A program made the position numbers and the translations under genes. Of a DNA stretch of 64,000 bases, positions 1-11,840 are shown piece after piece. Every line of letters begins with the position of its first letter. Positions within the stretch are counted from its first letter, which is position 1. The notes beneath the pieces were generated by a model. That model saw nothing but the letters and a program-made list of their open reading frames with translations. It was not told the DNA's origin and did no database searches. Origin of the DNA: Lineus longissimus. Taxonomy: Eukaryota > Nemertea > Pilidiophora > Heteronemertea > Lineidae. The stretch is from NCBI RefSeq assembly GCF_910592395.1, contig NC_088308.1:11919001-11983000 (forward strand). The letters are read 5' to 3'.

Positions 1-103
1 ACACTGTTAAAAAAAAAAGAAGATTTTACAGAACTTTCTTTACATGACCTGTCCTGTAAATCATTTTTATGGAAATAATCTGCGATTCAACAGAAAAAGT
101 TTT

Positions 104-280
104 TAAAAAAACAGAATATTAGTTTTTCACAGAATATTTTTTTCCTTCATCTCTGCAAATACTAATGTCATGTTATTTAACAGGTGCGTTGTAAGTTTAC
201 AGCAGTGTTTGTAACAAAACAGGGCAGAGTCTTTTTTAAGAGAAAATTCTTTTATTTTAAAGAAAGAGAAAAAGTTTTTA
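104..280. repeat. Dispersed repeat copy (pair of 7178-7335)
   Basis: The stretch that begins with an AACAGAATATTAG word and runs through a T-rich track to a run of AAAGAAAG is repeated almost base for base at 7178-7335. It has no credible coding capacity. The two copies are in the same orientation and each touches a different repeat family at one end. I do not recognise the family. Confidence 0.75.
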
Positions 281-312
281 AACAAGAGGCCCAAGGGCCT
301 GGCGCTCAGCTG
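281..312 (+). repeat. Head fragment of the repeat family seen in full at 57763-59842
   Basis: Thirty-two bases containing the small palindrome GGCCCAAGGGCC followed by GGCGCTCAGCTG match the start of the long repeat at 57763. Only the head is present here; the sequence diverges right after CAGCTG. Confidence 0.7.
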
Positions 313-451
313 AAATGGATAGGTGAAGGCAAGGGTAAAGTGTGTGTCGGTAACGTTATTATGAGGCAACGTGAAGCTATAACGTCTAGCACGCAGAAGT
401 GCTGATGCGAAAGACCTTCTTGCTATATCAGTGCATGCTGAAGTACTGAGT

Positions 452-545
452 TGACGTCACCCTGGTATTATGACGTAAAGTCATTTCTATTGCCGTTGCA
501 GTAGTGGGGTGTGTGATGACGTCAAGGAGTTGTGTGGTGACGTCT
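452..545. promoter_or_regulatory. Cluster of CRE-like palindromes
   Basis: Perfect TGACGTCA octamers lie at 452-459 and 517-524, with the near matches TGACGTAA at 471-478 and TGACGTCT at 538-545. TGACGTCA is the consensus for CREB/ATF dimers. No gene start is visible nearby, so any function is inference. Confidence 0.4.
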
Positions 546-785
546 AAGAGTGGAGTCCTTGTCTTCATGCAGCGTAGGTTGAACTAATAACATGCACATG
601 GACACAAGGTACATAATTATTACAGTGTATTTTGTGAGGTGGGGCCTGGTGCTTTACAATGGTCAAATGAACCGACTGTTGTCTGGACATTGATGAAGTG
701 GATGCAGCCAAATGTTTGGGACGGTCTTTTTTGTATGTGAAGAAAAGAAGATAAAGAGTTGGTTAACAAAATGAACTTTATTGGT

Positions 786-866
786 GCGGCAGATATTTGA
801 TGCCTTTCGGCAGATATTTGAAGCGCCTTGCGGCAGATATTTGTTGCCTTGCAGCAGATATTTGAT
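786..866. repeat. Short tandem array with core GGCAGATATTTG
   Basis: Four copies of a roughly 20-26-bp unit sharing the core GGCAGATATTTG (the last one GCAGCAGATATTTG) lie head to tail. The overlapping ORFs in this stretch are by-products of the repeat. The surrounding 313-1000 holds no gene that I can support. Confidence 0.7.
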
Positions 867-1000
867 AACGCTCTCCGGGAATGGAAAGCAGTAAAACGAG
901 TAAGCACACCTCACTCTGAATGTGGGAACAGCAAGTGCTTTCCTGGACTTGAAATGTGCCAACGACTCCTCTTGCAATAACCAACAACAGTTAATCTGTA

Positions 1001-2041
1001 AAATGAAATGGCCAGGGCCATTGTGCTCACCTCATGTGGAGGAAAGATGGATAAAGAGCATGGTATTGTGTCATGTAGTGTTAGGTTTGATGTAGGTCCA
1101 AGCAATTACAATTTCCCCAAAATGGCCAATTTACAGTACATTCGACCTATGTGACCTTGAAAAGTAGGTCAAATCAAAGAAGACCCGGATGACACATTGA
1201 ATAGTTGTTAGAATTAGATGTACCTATGATATAAAATTGGTGCCAATCGGGCAAGTCATAACTAGAAATAATGGCATTTTGAAGAATTTAGGATTTGGCC
1301 CCCTCCCTTGAGGCCAAACGGCAAATCAGATCGCACCAAACTTCGGTACCTGCGATCACCTGACCAAGGGGTACATGTGTACTTAATTTGTGATCAATAG
1401 TCATTGCAGTTAAGAAACGTGCCATAGTTACGGCCTGACGGCGAATTTACGCCATTTGACATCTGTGACCTTGACAAGAAGGTCAAATTAAAAACCTGTG
1501 TGACATATACTGTATGGTGGTTAGATGTACCCATGATATCAAATTGGTGGCAATCGGGCAAGAAGTTAAGGAATAATCACATTTTTAAGGTTTTTGGATT
1601 TTGCCCCCTGGTGGTCAAGTGGTGAATCATATTGGACCAAACTTCGGTCCCTGAGATCACCTGACTAAGGGGTAAATGTGTACCAAATTTGGTATCAATA
1701 GTCATTGCAGTTTAGAAACGTGCCATCGTTACATCCTAATGGCCAATTTACAACATTTGACCTCTGTGACCTTGAAAAGGAGGTCAAATCAAAAACCCGG
1801 AGGATATATGATGCACCTTTGCTAGAAGTACCTACCATATTTTTTTCAAAATTTCCCGACTACTATTAAGGGAGATATTGCATATTTTCACTTTTAACGT
1901 TTGGCCCCCTGGTGGCCAAACCATGAAACGAATCGGACCGAAACTCGGTCTCCAAGGTGTCATTACATAAGGGTACATGTGTACCAAGTTTCAACTCAAT
2001 AGCTCTAACAGTTACGAAACGTGCCCTGCTAACGGACGACG

Positions 2042-2085
<44 letters not shown>

Positions 2086-2137
2086 ACGACGGACGCCACG
2101 GTATGGGATAAGCTCACCTCTGCTAAGAGGTGAGCTA
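1001..2137. repeat. 1.2-kb dispersed repeat, tandem copy 1
   Basis: This non-coding repeat starts near GGCCAGGGCCATTGTGCTCACC and ends with a strong hairpin, AGCTCACCTCT / AGAGGTGAGCT, at 2111-2136. Inside it a module of about 290 bp is iterated three to four times with divergence. Each module has the words GTGACCTTGA, AGGTCAAA, GGCAATCGGGCAAG, CCAAACTTCGGT and GAAACGTGCC in the same order. A (GAC)n tract lies just before the terminal hairpin. A second nearly identical copy follows at 2172. The family is not classified. Confidence 0.85.
2034..2096. repeat. (GAC)n microsatellite in repeat copy 1
   Basis: A run of GAC/ACG trinucleotides with occasional GGAC interruptions. It gives poly-Arg or similar ORFs on both strands, which are not genes. 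The tract is shorter than the one in the sister copy. Confidence 0.9.
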
Positions 2138-2171
2138 AAAAGAGAAGAGAAATTAACACTGACTGAATAAA

Positions 2172-3209
2172 TGAAATGGCCAGGGCCATTGTGCTCACCT
2201 CATGTGGAGGAAAGATGGATAAAGAGCATGGTATTGTGTCATGTAGTGTTAGGTTTGATGTAGGTCCAAGCAATTACAATTTCCCCAAAATGGCCAATTT
2301 ACAGTACATTCGACCTCTGTGACCTTGAAAAGTAGGTCAAATCAAAGACGACCCGGGTGACACATTGAATGGTTGTTAGAATTAGATGTACCTATGATAT
2401 AAAATTGGTGCCAATCAGGCAAGTCATTACTAGGAATAAAGGCATTTTGAAGAATTTCGGATTTGGCCCCCTCCCTGGAGGCCAAACGGCAAATCAGATC
2501 GCACCAAACTTCGGTACCTGAGATAACCTGACCAAGGGGTACATGTGTACTTAATTTGTGATCAATAGTCATTGCAGTTAAGAAACGTGCCATAGTTACG
2601 GCCTGACGGCAAATTTACGCCATTTGACCTCTGTGACCTTGACAAGAAGGTCAAATTAAAAACCTGTGTGACATTTACTGTATGGTGGTTAGATGTACCC
2701 ATGATATCAAATTGGTGGCAATCGGGCAAGAAGTTAAGGAATAATCACATTTTTAAGGTTTTTGGATTTTGCCCCCTGGTGGTCAAGTGGTGAATCATAT
2801 TGGACCAAACTTCGGTCCCTGAGATCACCTGACTAAGGGGTAAATGTGTACCAAATTTGGTATCAATAGTCATTGCAGTTTAGAAACGTGCCATCGTTAC
2901 ATCCTAACGGCCAATTTACAACATTTGACCTCTGTGACCTTGAAAAGGAGGTCAAATCAAAAACCCGGAGGATATATGATGCACCTTTGCTAGAAGTACC
3001 TACCATATTTTTTTCAAAATTTCCCGACTACTATTAAGGGAGATATTGCATATTTTCACTTTTAACGTTTGGCCCCCTGGTGGCCAAACCATGAAACGAA
3101 TCGGACCGAAACTTGGTCTCCAAGGTGTCATTACATAAGGGTACATGTGTACCAAGTTTCAACTCAATAGCTCTAACAGTTACGAAACGTGCCCTGCTAA
3201 CGGACGACG

Positions 3210-3289
<80 letters not shown>

Positions 3290-3339
3290 ACGCCACGGTA
3301 TGGGATAAGCTCACCTCTGCTAAGAGGTGAGCTAAAAAG
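2172..3339. repeat. 1.2-kb dispersed repeat, tandem copy 2
   Basis: This is a nearly exact second copy of the repeat at 1001-2137, in the same orientation and separated by about 35 bp. It has the same internal module order, the same 3' hairpin (3308-3333) and a longer (GAC)n tract at 3201-3294. The near identity points to a recent tandem duplication or two recent insertions. Confidence 0.85.
3201..3294. repeat. (GAC)n microsatellite in repeat copy 2, expanded
   Basis: The tract is about 30 bp longer than in copy 1 although the flanks are almost identical, so the difference is a recent repeat-length change. Confidence 0.9.
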
Positions 3340-3575
3340 GGTGACATAGACGGGGAAATGTACACCACCGGATACAGTCTGTGCTTGATCAGGCATCGGT
3401 CAGATGATATCCTGAACAAGGCATCTATGGAAGCAAATCCAGAAAGAGACTTTACCTTCGAAGGGCACACTTATTACTCAGTGAAAAGTCAGTCCTGTGG
3501 GCTGTTTTCCAATTCAAAATAAAAGTGTAACCTCTTTAAATTAGTCTCACAGACTGAACCATAACACTCAACAGC

Positions 3576-4100
3576 GGTCTTCCTAATGCGCGTCCGGAAC
3601 AATTTGTGCGTCCGGAGCGCGTCCGGAAGAGAAAGTGCGCGTCCGGAACAATTTCCTATGTCAATATGAACCTAATGTTGCATTAGATGGCTTAAATAGC
3701 ATTTTAATTCCATGTAGAGAAAATAAAATTGGAAAAAATCTCCTTGGTGACTTTGTATTTTACAATTTTCAGCGGAGTGATTTGGAGGTTACACAGCCAT
3801 CAAATCCCAGACAAACTCATACCGACTTAGACGACCACAACAGGAGAAGGCGCGTAAGGAAGTTGGGATATGAGTATGGCATTAGTAATTAACCACCTCG
3901 CTGAAAATTGTAAAATACAAAGTCACCAAAAAGATTTTTCGCAATTTTATTTTCTCTACATGGAATTAAAATGCTATTTAAGCCATCTAATGCAACATTA
4001 GGTTCATATTTACAGAGGAAATTGTTCCGGACGCGCACTTTCTCTTCCGGACGCGCTCCGGACGCGCAAACAGAGTTCTGGACGCACATTAGGTGGACCC
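3576..4100. mobile_element. Foldback MITE with about 195-bp arms and a 9-bp target duplication
   Basis: The left arm (about 3582-3778) and right arm (about 3899-4093) are inverted copies. They are rich in the word GCGCGTCCGGA and are followed by a shared stretch of about 110 bp. The spacer (about 3779-3898) is unique. The 9-mer CTCAACAGC occurs at 3567-3575 and at 4101-4109, directly flanking the element. Long arms plus a 9-bp duplication fit a Mutator-like non-autonomous element. ORFs here read through the arms and are not genes. Confidence 0.8.
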
Positions 4101-4567
4101 CTCAACAGCCAACCGTGCCCACATGATGTGAGCCGAGAGCTGGGCTTAAAGATGAGCGAGTGGTGTAGGCCTACTACATTTTGAAAATTGTCTATCGTCT
4201 ACGACATGTGACAGAACAGGATCTAGCAGACTTAATGATGAGGTACTATCAAATAAGGTGTCCATCAAATGAATCATGAGGGCCTGTTTGTTGAGTTATA
4301 CTCTAAGCCTGTCCTATAGGGCTAGGCTATGTTTTTTGTCTTTTTTACAGCTACAGTACAGCCATGCACAGCGCAGTGTACAGACAGTACAGGATTGCAA
4401 ACCAAAAACATGAGCATTGCTGCGTAACGAAACTGCAGTGGAATTCGGCAGAAGTGTAGAATCCCCCGTCGGAAGTTCCTCCGCTTTTTTTTCAGGAGTG
4501 AATCGGTTGTATAGTCAAGTTAGTTCGTCGATTGGTCGGATGGTCGGGCGGTCGATTGGTCGGGTAG

Positions 4568-4649
4568 TGACGTCACCCAGAGCGGATGACGTCATTCGGG
4601 CCCCGCTTGACGTCACTTCGCACACCAGGGAGTCGTCTTTGTGACGTCG
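4568..4649. promoter_or_regulatory. Three perfect CRE octamers within 50 bp
   Basis: TGACGTCA lies at 4568-4575, 4587-4594 and 4608-4615, followed by TGACGTCG at 4642-4649 and several CACGTCA words. The cluster is carried inside the 4441-5739 element. Confidence 0.45.
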
Positions 4650-5252
4650 TCACGTCACGTCGCCTCGTCACGTCAGCGAACAGTCCCCGGCGGAATTCCG
4701 GCCTGACTTTACAATCCGGTGGTCCATTTCAGCCTCGTTCCAGTCATCGCACCTACGCATCTCATTATGGGGATTGCTCCGTCTGCTGATGCCTTGACGA
4801 TCTCGCAACGGCGCACCATTTAGCGACGATAAAAAGTTGAATAGCATTTTTTTGAAAAGGTTGATTTTGGGATAGTTTGTATCATTGAAAACGTGAGGGC
4901 TTAAACTTGGTACAGACAACTTGATTTTCATTTTTTTTTCAATTTTGAGTTAGTTATCACACTTTTTGCATGTGCCAAGTGGTCCTTTTGATGGTTGTTA
5001 TGGCTCTCAAGACTTTGGACACTGCATTCTATTCATTTATTAGAATATAGCCCCGTTCTGCGCCCCGACTCGATAGAGTACAAAGACAAGCAGGAGAACG
5101 CTGCATGGTGGATTGAATCACTAGCTGATCGTAATTAACATCTCGCGACCAGTCCAGATAGGAGACTGACGCCAATAAACATGTTGAGACCGGAGCGACG
5201 GGGTTTCCACTACCGGTACTTTCAGGTTAGCACGCTGCCGGTCACCTGACAA

Positions 5253-5560
5253 CTTGACCACCCGACCAATCGACCAATCCGCCCCTCGGCCTCATCCCCT
5301 ACCGACCAATCGACCACCCGACCAATCGACCACCCGACCAATCGACCAATCGACCACCCGACCAATCGACCACCCGACCAATCGACCACCCGACCAATCG
5401 ACCACCCGACCAATCGACCACCCGACCAATCGACCACCCGACCAATCGACCACCCGACCAATCGACCACCCAACCAATCGACCACCCGACCACCCGACCA
5501 ATCCACCATCCGACCAATCCACCACCCGACCAATCGACCATCCGACCAATCGATCAATCC
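5253..5560. repeat. 16-bp minisatellite (unit CGACCACCCGACCAAT)
   Basis: About eighteen head-to-tail units, some shortened by half, alternate CGACCAAT with CGACCACC. Because the unit has few stop words it leaves long ORFs open on both strands (repeated WSIGR or PTNRP-type peptides); these are not genes. An inverted short block of the same unit lies at 4526-4565. Confidence 0.92.
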
Positions 5561-5739
5561 ACCTCGATCATCCCTACCAATCGACCACCCCTCATCCCCT
5601 ATTATGATACCTCCATGCATCTACGGCTCTGCTATTCAGTGCAATTGATTCCGGGACTACTTTTTATATTTTTTATTTTCATTTTTATTTTTTACTGCGC
5701 TACTTTTGACGGGGGATTCTACACTCCTTCCTGGAATTC

Positions 5740-6795
5740 ATACTACGATGTCATAATGTGACTTTCAAAATAATTGTAAACAAACGTAGCCTAAATGGCG
5801 AAATTTGTTGCAAAATTGCCAACCACAACAACTCAGGGACCGTAGCCAAAATGGCCGACGGCGAATTCTCCGGTCGCTAGCGCAGTCCATAAACAAGCAT
5901 CAATTTCACCAACTTTGGGCGCAAGCTTGGTCATCAAAGTTACAGAACTATTAGAAATACATCCAAACAACATATATATACAGTTAAAAGTGCATAAAAA
6001 TCCCGTTTCAACCTCCGGCCGCTACCTTTTTTTCTCCGCCAGACGCCGGGCCCTACCGGTCGTTATTTAGTGCGACCGCCACCAGAGTGTTTATCACGAT
6101 CTTTCGCCGTTTTAATAGCGCGTTTTAGGCAGATTAATCAATTATTACATGCATGCATTATATATCACCGAAATCATAATTGCGTAGGCTATTTGAAACT
6201 AAGTTCAGATATTATTTTTGATCTTTGAATTGAATTTAGGCGAGTGATTTTTGACACCCGGTCGACATATCAGGACTTGCAAAATTCACGCGAGATCGCT
6301 TGCATCATCGGCACGTTTGAAAACCGAATTTCACAAATTCCACAAATATTTATCACATACCATATGTATCACCACAAAGGTAACTCTCTAGACTATTTGA
6401 AACCAAGTTTAGATACTTATTTTCACAAAAATTCGAAGCTATGCAAGCGATTTTTCAGTGGTAGAGATCGACGGAAACAAATTTCTCGCTCTAAAATGAC
6501 ATGAGACGAGCACCAACTTTCGCTAATTTGTGCACAAAATTTTCGCAATATTATAAAAAACTATCGATAAATCTGAATTATATAGACTCTTTTCAGTACC
6601 TAAACAAATTTCAGGTACATGGTCATGTTGATTAAAAGAGTATCAACCGATTGAACATGAGAAAGTTCTCTCATCTTCATTGAAGCAGCGACTACCGCCA
6701 TTTTTAAATGGTGGCATCTCTTCTATCGATCGGCCAATCAGCGGCACTGCTTGCAAAAAGTTGAGCCACCGCCAAATTTGAAATCGCCAAAATTC
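5740..6795. other. Intergenic DNA without a supported gene
   Basis: Only short ORFs without recognisable domains are present, and I see no RNA gene or clear element boundary. Confidence 0.6.
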
Positions 6796-7181
6796 AGTCA
6801 ATGTGCCTGCAGCGCCAACTGGCGGTGAAAACCATATTAATTCCATTAAAAGTAAAAAATTAAAAAATATTAAAAAATATTCAGCCACATTTGAAAACAA
6901 TATTTGCTCTGTGGACCGAGGTAAAAAGGGAAAGAAATCTACACGCGAAATGACCTCATTCTCTTAATACAGGTCGGATCGCGCTGATTTTTCGTTTTTT
7001 GAGTTCACCTTGGGCAACTCCTAATTTAGCACCGTCAACGAAGTGGCTAGGCCTTCCCAATCAGAAATGTCCAATTTTGTCCACAGATGGGTCCCTAGAT
7101 GGATGGATTGCAGGACGGACACCATTTGAACAGCTATTCTACTAGCTCCGCTGACTTTGTCAGCTGAGCTAAAAAACAGAA
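6796..7181 (+). repeat. 3' part of the dispersed repeat ending CAGCTGAGCTAAAAAA
   Basis: About 385 bp match 59464-59842 in the same orientation: both carry GCGCCAACTGGCGGTGAAAA, the GGTCGGATCGCGCTGATTTT word, a GGACGGACACCATT word and the terminus GACTTTGTCAGCTGAGCT followed by an A-run. The A-run end suggests a retroposed or A-tailed family. The 5' part is missing here. Confidence 0.8.
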
Positions 7182-7335
7182 TATTAGTTTTTCCACAGAA
7201 TATTTTTTCCTTCATCTCCGCAAATATTTAATGTCATGTTATTTAACAGGCGCGTTGTAAGTTTACAGCAGTGTTTGTAACAAAACAGGGCAGAGTCTTT
7301 TTTTGGAGAAAATTCTTTTATTTTAAAGAAAATTA
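7178..7335. repeat. Dispersed repeat copy (pair of 104-280)
   Basis: This copy begins right at the A-run of the preceding repeat and matches 104-270 with a few mismatches. The direct abutment means one repeat inserted at the end of the other. Confidence 0.75.
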
Positions 7336-8575
7336 TTTTAGAGATGTTCACTTCCGGCCCGACTTCCGCTTCCTGTGCCAATTTTTGTCACGTTGTTGGT
7401 GAGTATATCTCCAATCAAAATCATCCTCCATCGGGTCATAGAAACAAAATTTGATCAAACCAATATGATATTCATGAAGTATGGATTCATATCGTTAATA
7501 TGGTACTCAGATTTATGCCGGATGATAACTTATAACCTGCCAGTGCCTGCGTGAAAAAAACAAATCAATCAAGAAAAAAATGCACTGCGCTATGTACATG
7601 ATGTAGGCCTATGCATTGTTGCAGTCACTGTCAGCGGGTTAGACATTTTCTCACGCGATGGCAGCACCACTTGTTTTGTGGTATGTTTCCCTTGTGCCCT
7701 ATTCCATTCACTATTCCACTTACTTGAGTATGGTGACATCTTGAATTGTGCATGGCCTTCTGTCATTGTCTGTCAGTGTCAGCCATTGCCAGTAGGCCAC
7801 AGGGGAAAATTAAGAAGAGAAGAGTTGATACTGGTGTTTCGGGGCAACACTGCCGAGTCCCCCTGCTAGTGCTATATGTTCGCTTTATTAGGTAAACAGG
7901 CATAGCTGAGTGGGTAGGCCTACCGGTAGTACTAGGCCTACGGTAGGCCTATACGCATAAAAAAATTACTCTTCATCATGGACGGCAATGCTGTCACTGT
8001 GATCACCTGACGTAGCGTATCATGCATGGTCACGCCGTGCCATGCATTCACCGTGCCATGCATTCAGTGTGACGCAATGAAAACCACCTGAACTGAAAGC
8101 AAAACATAAAAGGGTAAATTTCAACTTTGGCCGCCTCGTTCTTCAGTATGAAGTGATGGAATACAGTCAAAATGTTTAGATTGGTTGTAAAATCTATAGA
8201 CTTTTAGCTTCAATCTGGTGCATGCCGTGTCATTGTGGGTCACTGTTTTCAGTTGATCGTCGGTTCTCAAAAAAAGGCGTGCAAAAAATTGGCAAAGTTA
8301 CGCCCGTTTTTGCCGGGACATGTCTGTAAGCCGGTCTTGCATCGGTAGGCGCATGGCAGTAGCCTACACAGATTACGAGATGACCTACATACATGACATA
8401 AGAATACCCTGCACTCTACCACTCAGACACAGTCTTCTTTGCCTGTAGGCCAAGCTATAGGCCTACACTCCTAATCCGTTGACTAACATGACATCCCCCC
8501 TCTTAAAATATAAATACTGGGTTAATTTTCTAAAAAGAGCTCATTTATGATTTTCTATCTTTTTCAATTTCAGGT
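7336..8575. other. Intergenic DNA, rich in the palindrome TAGGCCTA
   Basis: No gene is visible. TAGGCCTA-type words occur around 7605, 7914, 7932, 7944 and 8460. A splice-acceptor-like pyrimidine tract plus CAG at about 8570 precedes the next gene and may be its last 5' UTR intron. Confidence 0.5.
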
Positions 8576-8688
8576 ACCGGTACTGGTGACCGTGTGCTTT
8601 CCTTGTACCTGTGTGCTTCATTGACAGACTAAGTGGCAGTTTTGGGGAGTGTGTTCCCGGAGTGTGTTATTTATACTAAGTACCCGGT

Positions 8689-11450
8689 ATGTACAAGTGT
8701 AGTCACTGCCATTACAGGTCAGATTCACCAAAGAGTTATTCGCAACACTATGCTATTCATAAGTATGTTAACAAGACCAGTTTTCCATGCGGTGTGCCTG
8801 GATGTACCAGGGAATTCAGGGTTTATGAAAGCTTCACTTCACATCTATCACGGGATCACTCAAAGGTTAAGACTTTGCGAAGTGGCACTGAGAAAACATC
8901 AGATGCCAGCAGTTCTACTACCCCAGGTCACCAGCCTGGGCAGGTTGGTGGTCCCCAAGGTCTACTTGAGGTTGAGGTTGATTTAACCTGCTCTCATTGT
9001 GAGATGACCTGTAGCCAATACAGTGTGTTGCTGGCTCACCTGAAACAGCACATAAAGAATGGAGTTGTGGTCACTTGCCCTTTCAAAGGTTGCATATCAC
9101 AGTATAGGGTCATATCTTCCTTGACTTCACATTTGTCTCGAATTCATCAGGTATGTCGTGGCACTTCACCTAGCGGTAGCACACCAGTGCAGCAGTCAAA
9201 TTCTGAAAATGGTTCTTGTGCCATGTCACCCTCTGTTGAGTGCGGGGTTGTTGGAGACAACATTGGAGCTGATGAAAACTTGCAAAACATGGACAACCAA
9301 CAGCAACCTCTTCCTGCTGTGGAGGAACATGAGAATTTTGATGATGATTTGTCTGATGATGTTTTTCTTGAAAGTGTAGCTCTCTTTTATCTACAGCTTG
9401 AATCAAAGCATCATGTGCCACAATCCACTCTACAGAAGATTATTACGGGCATTTGTGACTTCCACGATAGAAGCCAAGAGCAAGTGCAGATTCAATTGAA
9501 AAAAATTCTTGAAGAAGAGGGCATTACTCCAGACCGAATACCTCTGATAGTCAATGAGGTTTTCAGCAATGATCTCTTTCATCTTGTGAACAACAGCCAT
9601 GATGGTACTTTGAGGTCAAATTATTGCCGAAAGAAGTTTTACAAGAGCAATTTGAATTATATTGAGCATGTACAAATACGGTTAGGTAGAGATGGGAAAA
9701 ATTTTGAACGGCACTATCAATATGTCCCCATACGAGAGACAATTGAGTCCTTCTTCCAAGATACATCAGTGCAGAAACAATATGACATGAAACCAACTTC
9801 TGCAAGTGGCATTTATGAAGATGTACACAGTGGAGTTGTTTTCAAAAATCATGAACTCTTTGGGACCAATCCTCATGCAGTACCTATTCTTCTTTATCAG
9901 GATGCCTTTGAGGTTGTTAATCCCTTGGGATCGGCAAAAAATAAGCACAAAATTCTGGCAGTCTATGCAACATTTGGGAATTTACTTCCTCAGAATCGGT
10001 CTAAAATTGAACCGCTGCAATTGGTCCTTCTCTGCAGAGAAAAGGACTTCAAGTACTTTGGCATGGATGTGGTTTTTTGGAAGGCTGGTGACTGATTTGA
10101 AGGAGATGGAAGAAAACGGAGTTGAAATTGCAGGCAAGCAACATGTACCTGCTTCTGTTCTCTTCATTCTTGGGGATAATTTGGGAAGCCATTCTATAGG
10201 GGGATTTTGTGAGAACTTTTCTACACATCCTTACATGTGCCGATTTTGCCTCCTCACACAAGCTGAGTTCCATGAAAACCCTCTAAATAGTGCAGAATCT
10301 AGAACAGTTGACAACTATGAGGCAGTTATTGCTCAGCAAGAAAGACATGAGGGACCATTCAAGGGAATTACCAAGGATTCTGTCTTCAATAGCCTGAAGT
10401 ATTTTCATGTTTGCAACCCAGGTCTGCCTCCTTGCCTGGGCCACGACCTCTTTGAAGGTATTGTTAGATATGATTTGGCGTTGTTCATTAAAGACCTAGT
10501 GAAGAAGAAAAGGTTTACTTATGAATATCTGAATAGGACCATGAAGAATACTCAGTTGAAGGGTTTTGATGCAAATGATAGGCCACCAGAAATTAACAGC
10601 TCAGGGGAAAAAATATCTGGCCACGCTGTTGAAAACTGGTGCCTCTTGAGAAATCTCCCATTCTTCTTACATGCTGTCATTAAGGATCCGGAAGATAAGA
10701 CTTGGCAGCTAATACTGCGTCTGAGAGAGATTGTTCAATTTGTCTGCTCCCAACGGATCTCACATGGGCAAGTTGTGTCTCTTCAGTCTTTGATTGATGA
10801 GTACTTGCTTGATAGGAAAGAAGTATTTCCTCTGGTAAAGCTTCGACCAAAGCATCATTACCTGCGACACTATCCTGAGCTTATCCTGAAGTGTGGACCA
10901 TTGATCAGGTCATGGACCCTACGATTTGAAAGCAAGCATTCCTACTTCAAATCGCATGCCCGCCACTGTGCCAACTTCATCAACATTACAAAATCATTAG
11001 CAGAAAAACACCAGCTCCTGCAGGCATTTTGTAGACATGGCCAGTTTTTCAGTACTGGCATATTGGCAGAAAGAGCTATTCAATTTGAGCCCCATCTGTA
11101 TACTCAATTTTTATCGCACAAAAGAGTACATCGTTCTCAATCACGTTGGTGTGGACCGATTCCATCTGATCTTTGGACTCATTCAGTCATTCATTTTGGG
11201 CCATGACGATGCTGGCACATGTACATGCCACTTCCTTGTCTCAGTCACACAAAGCATTTATAACCCTGAACTTGGAGTGTATGAGTTGAATGAAGCATCA
11301 GGTCCTGGAACACCAGATCCCAGCCACGCCAGCATGAAATGCGTTGACAGGCATCAACTCTTAGATACACAGGCTCTCCTAGCATACACTATTCATCACA
11401 GAAAGTATATTGCTCTGAAGCATTCTATCTGTTTCAACGAAGAACATTAA
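8689..11450 (+). pseudogene. Frameshifted C2H2 zinc-finger, transposase-like gene
   Basis: The product begins with two pairs of C2H2 fingers (CSHC...H3H and CGVPGC...H4H at residues about 4-60, repeated at about 102-155), then an acidic linker and a long globular region. Coding runs 8689-10095, continues in a second frame from about 10075 to 11206, and then in a third frame to 11450. The first shift lies at a T-run (10073-10078); the second is near 11100-11160. The globular part carries GHDLFEGIVRYDL, KHHYLRHYPELILKCGP and LRFESKHSYFK, patterns I associate with a widespread, poorly described transposase-like family in metazoans. I cannot assign a superfamily. The gene is probably dead unless the T-run is a sequencing error. 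Confidence 0.6.
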
Positions 11451-11840
11451 TGAGGTACTTTGAATTTGCATTGCAGGAGTAAATTCTTACTCTTGAAAAT
11501 TAATGAATGATCTCCACTTTTTTTCCAGTATCAGTATCACTAATCATTGTTGACAGTTGGCAAAATTCCTTGATTTTCGGATTCATGTAAAACAGGATGT
11601 CCTTTCTGAAAAACTCTGTAGTGTGTAGCTGTACTGTCTGCTTCCGAAAAGTCATAAAATAATTGTGATGACTCTAACGACCCCTATCAGAGTCACCTAC
11701 AGATTATTAGTGAACCCCCCCCTCCAATTATATGTAATTTTCGATTCATTGCAGGACATTTCTGGTTGGTTCATGTGGTTGTACCATTTGAAAAATGAAT
11801 TTCGTTCATGCATTGCTTATTTTTCTGTATTCAATTCCAG

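Larger units (their letters stand above)
4441..5739. mobile_element. Non-autonomous element with terminal inverted repeats around a minisatellite
   Basis: About 36 bp at the left end (from GAATTCGGCAGAAGTG) recur inverted at 5699-5739, sharing GAATTC, AGTGTAGAATCCCCC and the GTC boundary. Between them lie a CRE cluster, a short block of the GACCAATC-type minisatellite in one orientation (4526-4565) and a long block in the other (5253-5560). No transposase is visible. I could not define a target duplication. Confidence 0.6.

Noticed and set aside
3034-3396. Poly-Arg, poly-Thr and poly-Val ORFs
   Set aside because: They are translations of the (GAC)n tract in different frames, not proteins.
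5222-5620. Long ORFs on both strands with WSIGRVVDW-like repeats
   Set aside because: They follow exactly the 16-bp minisatellite and are open in several frames at once; a by-product of the repeat.
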